From JAIPJA01 sp964390115 (lineage in GTDB: Bacteria; Patescibacteriota; Patescibacteriia; Patescibacteriales; UBA12465): a stretch of DNA of 6,309 nucleotides. The position numbers were made by a program, and so were the translations under genes. The stretch lies in the NCBI GenBank assembly GCA_964390115.1, contig CAYMGT010000044.1:1-6309 (forward strand). Direction: 5' to 3'. A model generated the notes under the pieces. That model was not told the DNA's origin and searched no databases. It saw only the letters and a list, made by a program, of their open reading frames with translations. Position 1 is the first letter of the stretch, and each line of letters begins with the position of its first letter. Positions 1 to 5,343 of this stretch are shown piece by piece.

Positions 1-30
1 AAAATTTGTCTATATTTATACTATATCCTA

Positions 31-39
31 TGTTATAAT
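31..39 (+). promoter_or_regulatory. Extended -10 promoter for the exchanger unit
   Basis: The sequence TGTTATAAT matches an extended -10 element (TGn followed by TATAAT at 34-39). Transcription would start near position 46, leaving a leader of about 20 bases before the ATG at 65. No good -35 box lies at normal spacing; a TTGTCT at 6-11 is 22 bp away, which is too far. The extended TG would compensate for this. The leader is pure A/T apart from one C and has no Shine-Dalgarno sequence. Confidence 0.6.
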
Positions 40-64
40 TAATATATATAATTAAAACTTTTTT

Positions 65-1132
65 ATGACACTTATATTATTGTCTTTAGCTTTACTTCTA
101 TCTTTTTATTTACTTTCAGAGGTTTGTGATAAATATTTTGTTGATTCCTTAGATAGAATCTCTAACCGTTTAAAGTTATCATCAGATGTGGCAGGTGCTA
201 CTTTTATGGCTATTGGCTCTAGTGCTCCTGAGCTTTTTGTAGCTATTATGGCATTACTTAAACCGGGTGATCATGCGGCTTTAGGAATGGGGACTATAGT
301 GGGTTCAGCTATTTTTAACATTCTAGTTATTATTGGTGTTTCGGCTGTGGTTAAAAAAGCAGTACTTTCTTGGCAACCTGTTATACGAGACACAGTTTTT
401 TATGCAGTGTCTATATTAATGTTACTTTTAGCTTTTAGAGATGGGTCTATTAGTATAGTAGAAGCTATTACTTTTGTAGCTATGTACGTTGTTTATATAT
501 TTTTGGTTATTTATTGGCAGAAAATTCTTCCCTATAAGAGTAAAGACGCAGAGAAAACTATAGAGGAAATAGAGGCACCTAAGGTGGTTAAAAAGAAAAG
601 CTTTTTCAGAAAGTTAACTTTCCCTTTTGATTATATATTATCAAAACTTTTTCCTAATCCTAAATATTTCTATTCTGTTTTTATCATCTCTATTGCTATT
701 ATAGCTGGATTAAGCTGGGTGTTAGTAGAGAGCGCGGTTTCGATTGCTACAATTTTAAATATTCCCGCTGTAATAATTGCTTTAACTATTTTAGCGGTTG
801 GAACCTCTGTGCCTGATTTAATATCATCAGTAATAGTTGCTAAAGAGAATCGTGGAGGTATGGCAATTAGTAATGCTGTGGGCTCAAATATCTTTGATAT
901 ATTATTTGGTTTAGGTGTGCCTTGGTTGCTCTATATGGCATTTACTCATAAAACTATAAATGTGAGTACTGAGAATTTATTTAGTTCTGTGGTGCTTTTA
1001 TTTGCTACGGTTATAGTTATATTATTTTTAATGATTAGCCAGAAGTGGAAGTTAGGTCGTTATTCGGGTTACTTTTTAGTTTTTTTGTATTTAGTCTATT
1101 TAGCTTATTCTATTTATTTTGCTTATAACTAA
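65..1132 (+). CDS. NCKX-like K+-dependent Na+/Ca2+ exchanger family protein (CaCA superfamily)
   Basis: This is an inner-membrane cation/Ca2+ antiporter of 355 residues, probably expelling Ca2+ in exchange for Na+. Ten hydrophobic segments form two groups of five around a charged cytoplasmic loop (about 151-200, rich in K and E), the usual CaCA inverted-repeat layout. Alpha-1 repeat: GATFMAIGSSAPELF (44-58) and GTIVGSAIFNI (76-86). Alpha-2 repeat: AVGTSVPDLISS (244-255) and SNAVGSNIFDILFGLGVPW (269-287). The PE/PD pair (E56, D251) matches the Ca2+-binding acids Glu188 and Asp548 of human NCKX2. D278 in GSNIFD matches Asp575, which is linked to K+ dependence in NCKX2. The N-terminal VCDKYFVDSLDRI (20-32) is also NCKX-like. 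The ATG at 65 starts directly at the first helix. The next gene begins three bases after the stop, so the two are probably co-transcribed. CaCA membership is certain; ion selectivity is inferred. Confidence 0.93.
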   Translation: MTLILLSLALLLSFYLLSEVCDKYFVDSLDRISNRLKLSSDVAGATFMAIGSSAPELFVAIMALLKPGDHAALGMGTIVGSAIFNILVIIGVSAVVKKAVLSWQPVIRDTVFYAVSILMLLLAFRDGSISIVEAITFVAMYVVYIFLVIYWQKILPYKSKDAEKTIEEIEAPKVVKKKSFFRKLTFPFDYILSKLFPNPKYFYSVFIISIAIIAGLSWVLVESAVSIATILNIPAVIIALTILAVGTSVPDLISSVIVAKENRGGMAISNAVGSNIFDILFGLGVPWLLYMAFTHKTINVSTENLFSSVVLLFATVIVILFLMISQKWKLGRYSGYFLVFLYLVYLAYSIYFAYN

Positions 1133-1135
1133 GCT

Positions 1136-1453
1136 ATGGATTATAGAAAAATTTTTAAAATTAGTTTTCTTAGAGTTATTGTATTCTTATTTATTGGTCT
1201 TATTCTTGATTATGGTCATTCATATTGTCGTCCTTTTGTTATTAAGGCCGGAGCACTTCTTTCAGATGGTAGTGTTGGAGGTGGTGTGATCTACAGTTGT
1301 GGAAATTTTTCTAAGTGGTTATGGCAAAATCCAGAAGTTTTTAATTTTTATAACTCCATTTCCAGCTGGCATATTTTAGCTTTCATTATTTTTTTGTGGA
1401 TAGTTAGCAACTTTATTATAGAGGCAATAGTTAGCAGAAAAAAAGTAAAGTAG
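1136..1453 (+). CDS. Small two-helix membrane protein, unknown function
   Basis: I do not recognise this 105-residue protein. It has a basic N-terminus (DYRKIFK), a hydrophobic helix at about 10-25, a loop of about 50 residues, a second helix at about 78-98 and a basic tail (SRKKVK). By the positive-inside rule both ends should be cytoplasmic and the loop outside. The loop carries a glycine-rich stretch (SDGSVGGG, 43-50) and the protein's only two cysteines, C31 and C55, which could form a disulfide. It starts three bases after the exchanger stop with no Shine-Dalgarno of its own, so translational coupling to the exchanger is likely. An accessory role for the exchanger is only a guess from position. 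It ends in TAG 11 bases from the stop of the convergent tmk-like gene, and no intrinsic terminator is visible between them. Confidence 0.7.
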   Translation: MDYRKIFKISFLRVIVFLFIGLILDYGHSYCRPFVIKAGALLSDGSVGGGVIYSCGNFSKWLWQNPEVFNFYNSISSWHILAFIIFLWIVSNFIIEAIVSRKKVK

Positions 1454-1464
1454 AAAAAAATTAT

Positions 1465-2064
1465 TTAGTGCTTTAATATTTCCAATACTCTACTCCAGAT
1501 TTTATCGTGTATATTAGTTATTGAATCATTGGCATTAATTTTTTGCCATTTATATTCTTCTTTAAGCTTTAAATGAGCCCAACGCACTTTATTAGTTAAA
1601 TCATCGTTGCTTTCATGACGATGATTTTTTTCTTGAGCTTCTTTAAACCTCTCTCCATCAAACAGAAAAGCTAAATCTTCTTTAATTAGACCGTTATTTA
1701 TTTTTTTTAAAAATTTTTCATCAAGACCCGCGCCTAGACCCCAAGCAATGCCCGTTCCTACATAATCTTCGGCAATAATTGTTATTCCAGCATTTAATTG
1801 CTTTAGAAGCCAGGGTTGGAACTGAAAACGGTTTAAAGCATAAATTATTTGGGCTTCACGCGAACTTAGATTATATGCATTACCTTTTCTAAGATAATTA
1901 TTTAAAACTATTCCCGATGGATCTAAGTTGTATATAGGATACTTTAAGTATATAGCCGAAAAACTCTGAAATTTTAGTCTTTCTGTCAACATTTCAGCTT
2001 GTGTGCTTTTGCCTAAATTATTTATACCATACAGGACGATGAGTTTGCCTGATTTTTTGTTCAT
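1465..2064 (-). CDS. tmk: Divergent thymidylate kinase-like P-loop kinase
   Basis: This is a 199-residue NMP kinase of the thymidylate kinase type, expected to convert dTMP to dTDP with ATP in the cytoplasm. Walker A is GINNLGKST (13-21, K19). YPIYNLDPSG (42-51) lies where Tmk proteins carry the substrate-contacting phosphate loop. ALNRFQF (76-82) matches the 'NR' nucleotide-site motif of eukaryotic-type enzymes. AEDYVGTGIAWGLGAGLD (98-115) matches the DRY...GAG segment, but the usual Arg of the DRY motif is Asp (EDY). A basic LID-like stretch (R139, K141, K146, H148, R149, H150) follows. The usual E/D-G-x-D/E residues around the P-loop are Y-G-I-N, so the catalytic chemistry may differ from model enzymes. 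It is last in the dTTP operon, 60 bases after adk, with its own strong promoter, which fits a dTMP kinase role. A different deoxynucleotide substrate cannot be excluded. Confidence 0.82.
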   Translation of the reverse strand: MNKKSGKLIVLYGINNLGKSTQAEMLTERLKFQSFSAIYLKYPIYNLDPSGIVLNNYLRKGNAYNLSSREAQIIYALNRFQFQPWLLKQLNAGITIIAEDYVGTGIAWGLGAGLDEKFLKKINNGLIKEDLAFLFDGERFKEAQEKNHRHESNDDLTNKVRWAHLKLKEEYKWQKINANDSITNIHDKIWSRVLEILKH

Positions 2065-2069
2065 GGATT

Positions 2070-2107
2070 TTTTATAAAATAAAAGGAGAGTTTTATTGCT
2101 CCTCCTT
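2070..2107 (-). terminator. Small hairpin with U-rich tail between adk and tmk (terminator or attenuator)
   Basis: Read on the minus strand, AAGGAG (2107-2102) pairs with CTCCTT (2088-2083) across a 13-base loop, plus a possible G-U pair inside. It is followed by TTATTTTAT. The stem is short (6-7 bp), so it could be a weak terminator for the upstream operon. It also lies at the predicted 5' end of the tmk transcript started from the promoter at 2114-2141, where it could act as an attenuator or a 5' stabilising hairpin. The GGAGGAG in its first arm looks like a Shine-Dalgarno but lies 34 bases from the tmk ATG, with no other start codon at suitable distance. Confidence 0.4.
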
Positions 2108-2113
2108 AATTTT

Positions 2114-2141
2114 ATTATAGTTAACTAAGCTAGTTTGTCAA
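2114..2141 (-). promoter_or_regulatory. Consensus sigma70-type promoter for tmk, overlapping the end of adk
   Basis: On the minus strand TTGACA (2141-2136) and TATAAT (2119-2114) are both perfect matches to the -35 and -10 consensus, separated by 16 bp. The -35 box is embedded in the last codons of adk (Ile-Asp-Lys). Transcription would start around 2107, giving tmk a leader of about 40 bases. Two full consensus hexamers at proper spacing are unlikely by chance even in AT-rich DNA, and the position fits the unusually long adk-tmk gap. Confidence 0.75.
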
Positions 2142-2697
2142 TCTCATTTTTAATATTTTTATTTACATTTTCTACGCTACCAACACCATTAATAGAAATT
2201 GCTTTGCCTTGCTTTTGATAATAATTTATTAATTCTTCAGTTTTTTCTTTATAGATTCTAAGCCTTTTTTTGATAGTTTCTAAACTACTATCGTCACTTC
2301 TACCTAAATCTTTAGCTCTTTTTTGTAATCTACTGATAAGTTCTGTCTCTGGTACCTCTAAAACAAAGACAGTCTTAATAGATTGATCTTTTTCTTTTAG
2401 CATTAGATCAAAAGCCTCGGCTTGTTTAGGGGTACGAGGGAAGCCATCAAAGATAAAACCATTATTTTTTTTAGAACTAATAGTGTCTTTGATTATTTCT
2501 ATAATTAAATTATCAGGGGCTAGGTCTCCACTGGTTAGATATTTTTTAACCTTTTCTCCTAGGGGACTTTTTTTACTTATCTGCTCTCTAAGTAATTCAC
2601 CTGTAGAAATATGTTTTAGTTTATACTCTTTAGATAGAACTTCTGCCTGAGTGCCTTTTCCTGCTCCAGGAGCTCCAAAGATTATTAAATTGATCAT
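2125..2697 (-). CDS. adk: Adenylate kinase, short-LID form
   Basis: Adenylate kinase (AMP + ATP to 2 ADP), 190 residues, against 214 for the E. coli long form. The P-loop GAPGAGKGT is at 8-16 (K14). STGELLR (31-37) is the AMP-binding element with R37, and DGFPRT (84-89) supplies R88. The LID is the short type: RLQKRAKDLGRSDD (123-136), with no zinc-binding cysteines or long insertion. KKRLRIYKEKTEELINYY (143-160) matches the conserved helix after the LID. ATG is the first codon of the conserved start (INLIIFGAPG). It begins four bases after the stop of the UPF0200-like kinase and has no Shine-Dalgarno, so re-initiation or coupling is likely. Its place in a thymidylate operon, rather than beside secY or infA as in many bacteria, suggests coordination with deoxynucleotide kinases. 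Confidence 0.96.
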   Translation of the reverse strand: MINLIIFGAPGAGKGTQAEVLSKEYKLKHISTGELLREQISKKSPLGEKVKKYLTSGDLAPDNLIIEIIKDTISSKKNNGFIFDGFPRTPKQAEAFDLMLKEKDQSIKTVFVLEVPETELISRLQKRAKDLGRSDDSSLETIKKRLRIYKEKTEELINYYQKQGKAISINGVGSVENVNKNIKNEIDKLA

Positions 2698-2701
2698 AGC
2701 T

Positions 2702-3262
2702 TTAGCTTACAATTAATTGGTTTATAATATTTTTAATATTTTTATGTAAATCATTTAATGAAGTTTCATTTAAAAGAGTAAAATCGGCTCGGGCAATGGG
2801 TCCAGCTTGTTTTAAATTTATTATTTGACTATAGTCTCTGTCTATAAATTCTTGACTAGTTTTAAGCGGTCTAATCTTTCTAAGTTTTAATCTTTTTTCT
2901 CTAATTTCAGGTGAAGCATAAACTGCTATTACTTTAAAATTATCTTTATATTTTTCTTTTAAAGTAATGTATTCTTCCCAGCTATACAGACTTTCCAAAG
3001 TAATTATATCACAGTTTAAAGATTTTTCTTCAATTTTTTCTAAGGCTAAAATTGCATAAGCGGCCATACCTAATTCTTCTCTAATTTTTTCTCGCATTCT
3101 TTTTTCATTAATCTGATTAATTTCTAATCTCTCTGCTTTAAGTCTATCAAAGGTTGCTTCACCTAAATATATATTAGGCCAATTATATTGTTTTTTTAAA
3201 TATTCTACAGTTTCAGTTTTACCAGAGCCAGGCAAACCAACCACAGCTATTAGCTTTGTCAT
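2702..3262 (-). CDS. P-loop nucleotide kinase, archaeal COG0237/UPF0200-like
   Basis: This is a 186-residue P-loop kinase of the NMP/dephospho-CoA kinase fold. Walker A is GLPGSGKT (9-16). YLGEATFDR (32-40) corresponds to the 'GDVVREE'-like segment of the archaeal family. EELGMAAYA (62-70) matches the family's 'EExGMDAVA' helix. ESLYSWEEY (90-98) fits the strand-turn that contacts substrate. YASPEIREKRLKLR (115-128) is a LID-like arginine/lysine segment, FIDRDYSQI (139-147) matches the 'RDExE' element, and ADFTLLNE (159-166) matches the typical C-terminal 'ADyvIvNe'. These features resemble UPF0200 proteins, whose substrate is, as far as I know, not established. The bacterial CoaE signature is not obvious, so I do not call it dephospho-CoA kinase. 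It lies between DHFR and adk (gaps 19 and 4 bases), which suggests a nucleoside monophosphate as substrate. That is inference. Confidence 0.85.
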   Translation of the reverse strand: MTKLIAVVGLPGSGKTETVEYLKKQYNWPNIYLGEATFDRLKAERLEINQINEKRMREKIREELGMAAYAILALEKIEEKSLNCDIITLESLYSWEEYITLKEKYKDNFKVIAVYASPEIREKRLKLRKIRPLKTSQEFIDRDYSQIINLKQAGPIARADFTLLNETSLNDLHKNIKNIINQLIVS

Positions 3263-3281
3263 AATTATTTTTTAATTTATT

Positions 3282-3785
3282 TTAGTAGACTACCTTATAT
3301 CTTAAAGTAAGAGAATTTTTATTAATTTTTTTCAACTCTTTCAATTCTAAACTATAATCAACTGAAGTGTCAAATAGAGAGAGTCCTTGTCCAAAAAGCT
3401 TTGGCTCTATGGTTATAATTAAATCAGATATTAGTTGTTTTTTTAGAAATTGACTGTTTAAGAAAGTTCCTCCACAGAGCAGGGCCCTTCCGTAGCCTAA
3501 GTCTTCTAATTCTTTTAGTACTTTTTCAGGATCTCCTTCTACATATTTTAAGTCTTTTTCTTCTTTTAGGTTTTTTTTACGACTAAAAACTACATTAAGC
3601 CTATTGGGTAATGTTCCAGGTAAAGTTTTAAAAGTATTTTCACCCATCATAATCAATCCGTATTCTTTAGAAATTTTAAGAAAATGCTTTTTATCTTCTT
3701 TACTTGTCCAGTTAGCAAAATGATAACTATCTTTAGCGATTTTACCATCTAAACTAATTGCCATTAATAGAGTTACTTTTATCAT
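3282..3785 (-). CDS. folA: Dihydrofolate reductase (DHFR/RibD C-terminal superfamily)
   Basis: This 167-residue protein probably reduces dihydrofolate to tetrahydrofolate with NADPH, regenerating the cofactor that ThyA oxidises. The start (KVTLLMAISLDGKIA, 3-17) looks like the RibD C-terminal domain. The next part follows true DHFR: NWTSKEDKKHF (25-35) places W26 and D31 with the same five-residue spacing as Trp22 and Asp27 of E. coli DHFR. MMGENTFKTLPGTLPNR (46-62) matches 'MGRHTWESIGRPLPGR', and NVVFSRK (64-70) matches 'NIILSSQ'. GGTFLNSQFLK (105-115) is the second NADPH-binding glycine motif, and EPKLFGQGLSLF (127-138) is again RibD-like. The thyA gene lies four bases upstream, supporting the folate role. 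RibD-type pyrimidine reductase is the alternative, but no deaminase domain or riboflavin gene is nearby. Confidence 0.82.
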   Translation of the reverse strand: MIKVTLLMAISLDGKIAKDSYHFANWTSKEDKKHFLKISKEYGLIMMGENTFKTLPGTLPNRLNVVFSRKKNLKEEKDLKYVEGDPEKVLKELEDLGYGRALLCGGTFLNSQFLKKQLISDLIITIEPKLFGQGLSLFDTSVDYSLELKELKKINKNSLTLRYKVVY

Positions 3786-3789
3786 AAGT

Positions 3790-4602
3790 TTATATTGCTA
3801 TAGGGGCTTTAATACCTGGTTCGGGATTATAGTCTAAAAGTTCAAAATCTTCAAATTTAAAATCAAATATGTCTTTAACTTTAGGATTAATTTTTATTTT
3901 CGCTAAGGCTTTAGGTTCTCTTTTTAATTGAGTATTAACTTGCTCTAAATGATTTTTGTAAATATGTAGATCGCCAAAGGTATGAATAAACTCTCCTAGT
4001 TCTTTGCCAGTTGTTTGAGCTATCATCATAGTTAGCAGGGCGTAAGAAGCAATATTAAAAGGAACTCCTAGGAATATATCAGCACTTCTTTGATAAAGCT
4101 GACAAGAGAGTCTATTGTTTACTACATAAAATTGAAAGAGACTATGACAAGGAGGTGGAGCGGTTTTTTGCCCACCTATGAGAGTTTGTAAATCAGCCAC
4201 ATTCCAACCACTAACAATTATTCTTCTAGAATCTGGATTATTTCTAAGCATTTCTTGAACTTCAGCAATTTGATTAATTTTTACTCCGTCTTTTCCTTCC
4301 CAGGCTGTCCATTGTTTGCCGTAAATTGGTCCTAAATCCCCATTCTCATTAGCCCATTCATCCCAAATACTCACCTTGTTATCATTTAAATATTTAACGT
4401 TAGTATCACCCTTCAAAAACCATAAAAGTTCATAAATTATTGATCTTAAATGAACTTTTTTAGTGGTTAGTAGGGGAAATCCCTGACTTAGATCATATCT
4501 GGTTTGGCGACCAAACACGCTAATGGTTCCCGTCCCAGTTCTATCTTCTTTTAGAGTGCCGTTTTCTAGCACATCTTTTAGTAGCTCTAAATATTGTTTC
4601 AT
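3790..4602 (-). CDS. thyA: Thymidylate synthase ThyA
   Basis: Thymidylate synthase (dUMP + methylene-tetrahydrofolate to dTMP + dihydrofolate), 270 residues, cytoplasmic dimer by family. R21 (EDRTGTGT) and R126/R127 (DSRRIIVS) bind the dUMP phosphate. The nucleophile is C152 in PPPCHSLFQFYV. R172, S173 and D175 (QRSADIFLG), N183 (FNIASYALL), and H213 and Y215 (GDLHIYKNH) complete the active site. The C-terminus APIAI matches the mobile tail that closes over ligand. Compared with E. coli ThyA, the numbering is identical up to R127. The loop before the catalytic Cys is then six residues longer (17 instead of 11 between WN and Cys), carrying IGGQKTAPPP. It follows dcd by 18 bases and precedes DHFR by four, the classic pairing of dTMP synthesis with folate recycling. 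There is no Shine-Dalgarno ahead of the ATG. Confidence 0.98.
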   Translation of the reverse strand: MKQYLELLKDVLENGTLKEDRTGTGTISVFGRQTRYDLSQGFPLLTTKKVHLRSIIYELLWFLKGDTNVKYLNDNKVSIWDEWANENGDLGPIYGKQWTAWEGKDGVKINQIAEVQEMLRNNPDSRRIIVSGWNVADLQTLIGGQKTAPPPCHSLFQFYVVNNRLSCQLYQRSADIFLGVPFNIASYALLTMMIAQTTGKELGEFIHTFGDLHIYKNHLEQVNTQLKREPKALAKIKINPKVKDIFDFKFEDFELLDYNPEPGIKAPIAI

Positions 4603-4620
4603 ATGTTTTTTTAGAGTTTA

Positions 4621-5184
4621 TTATTTAAAATTTTGATACATTTTTGAAGCTTGAGGTTTTCTATCACCAAGGTATTTACTTCCTAAAGATTTGCTTCCAT
4701 AAGGTTTTTCGCAAGGAGATGATAGATATTCAAAAGCCATTTGTCCGATTTTCATGCCATAGTATAGCTTTATAGGTAATGGTCCAGCATTGAAAAGCTC
4801 TAAAGTCATTTTAAGGGAATTACCTGGGTCTAAGTAGCCAGCTGTAGTGTGAATAATTAATCCTAAACGACCTAAAGAACTTTTACCCTCTAGTCTACCT
4901 ACTACCTTATCAGACACCCCTGTTTCTTCTAAAATTAAACCCAAAGCAAATTGCTTGGGTTGAAGTATAAAAGCTTGATTTTTAGAAATTGTTTTTTCTA
5001 CCATTAAATTTCTAGTATCTTCTTTAACATCAATAACGAAATTATCTACAGTATTAAAGATTAAAAAATCTTTATCTAAATGCAGATCAACACTGGCAGG
5101 TTGAAGCATCTCCTTTTTAAATGGTTTTATAATTATATTTTTATTCTTCAATTCTTTTTGTATGTCCTTATCAGAGAGAACCAT
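4621..5184 (-). CDS. dcd: dCTP deaminase, probably bifunctional dUMP-forming type
   Basis: dCTP deaminase of the trimeric dUTPase fold, 187 residues, first gene of the operon. LQPASVDLHLDKDF (27-40) is the N-terminal signature. RLEGKSSLGRLGL (97-109) carries the phosphate-contacting S102, S103 and R106. E129 (TLEL) is the catalytic glutamate. GMKIGQMAFE (143-152) and PYGSKSLGSKYLG (161-173) complete the site, and the tail MYQNFK resembles that of the Mycobacterium tuberculosis enzyme. HTTAGYLDPG (112-121) has TAG, as in bifunctional dCTP deaminase/dUTPases of M. tuberculosis and Methanocaldococcus; E. coli, which makes only dUTP, has TAH. It therefore probably gives dUMP directly for ThyA, and no separate dut gene is present in the window. 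One oddity: the usual DPG[FW]xG is DPGNSL. The first ATG at 5184 begins the conserved MVLSDKDI. Confidence 0.94.
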   Translation of the reverse strand: MVLSDKDIQKELKNKNIIIKPFKKEMLQPASVDLHLDKDFLIFNTVDNFVIDVKEDTRNLMVEKTISKNQAFILQPKQFALGLILEETGVSDKVVGRLEGKSSLGRLGLIIHTTAGYLDPGNSLKMTLELFNAGPLPIKLYYGMKIGQMAFEYLSSPCEKPYGSKSLGSKYLGDRKPQASKMYQNFK

Positions 5185-5217
5185 ATATTGAGAGTATTAT
5201 TTATTTAAAGCCCTTTA

Positions 5218-5246
5218 ATTTTAACAAACAATTGGTTTTTTTTCAA
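5218..5246 (-). promoter_or_regulatory. Promoter of the dcd-thyA-dfr operon
   Basis: On the minus strand TTGAAA (5246-5241, five of six matches to TTGACA) and TAAAAT (5223-5218, five of six to TATAAT) are separated by exactly 17 bp. Initiation near 5211 would leave a leader of about 27 bases before the dcd ATG. The leader has no Shine-Dalgarno near the start codon; AAAGGG at 5216-5211 lies at the predicted transcript start, too far from the ATG. No operator-like inverted repeat is evident here. Confidence 0.6.
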
Positions 5247-5290
5247 ACTTAATTTGTTATTATAAATCGGGTAATGATTTTTGAAGATTT

Positions 5291-5325
5291 AAATAAAAAA
5301 AACCGTGTTTTTTTAAACACGGTTT
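5291..5325 (-). terminator. Strong intrinsic terminator of the secreted-protein gene
   Basis: On the minus strand an 11-base arm AAACCGTGTTT (5325-5315) pairs perfectly with AAACACGGTTT (5310-5300) around a four-base loop. The RNA then runs into a tract of eight T, then ATTT (5302-5291, overlapping the base of the stem). It starts 18 bases after the stop at 5344 and lies upstream of the dcd promoter, so it separates the two minus-strand units. On the plus strand no T-run follows the hairpin, so it works in one direction. Confidence 0.92.
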
Positions 5326-5343
5326 GGTATATCTTTAATTTTC

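Noticed and set aside
6..11. TTGTCT as a -35 box for the exchanger promoter
   Set aside because: Its spacing to the -10 at 34-39 is 22 bp, too long for sigma70-type RNA polymerase. The extended TGn element is the better explanation.
1440..1475. Bidirectional terminator between the convergent genes
   Set aside because: There is a run of seven A after the plus-strand stop, but no stable stem next to it. Only weak AAAG/CTTT pairing is possible.
1465..5184. Phage origin of the nucleotide cluster (thyA, dcd, DHFR and kinases are common in phages)
   Set aside because: The cluster contains adk and a UPF0200-like kinase, sits between a chromosomal ion exchanger and a secreted-protein gene, and no phage structural, replication or integration gene is visible. 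It cannot be fully excluded from this window alone.
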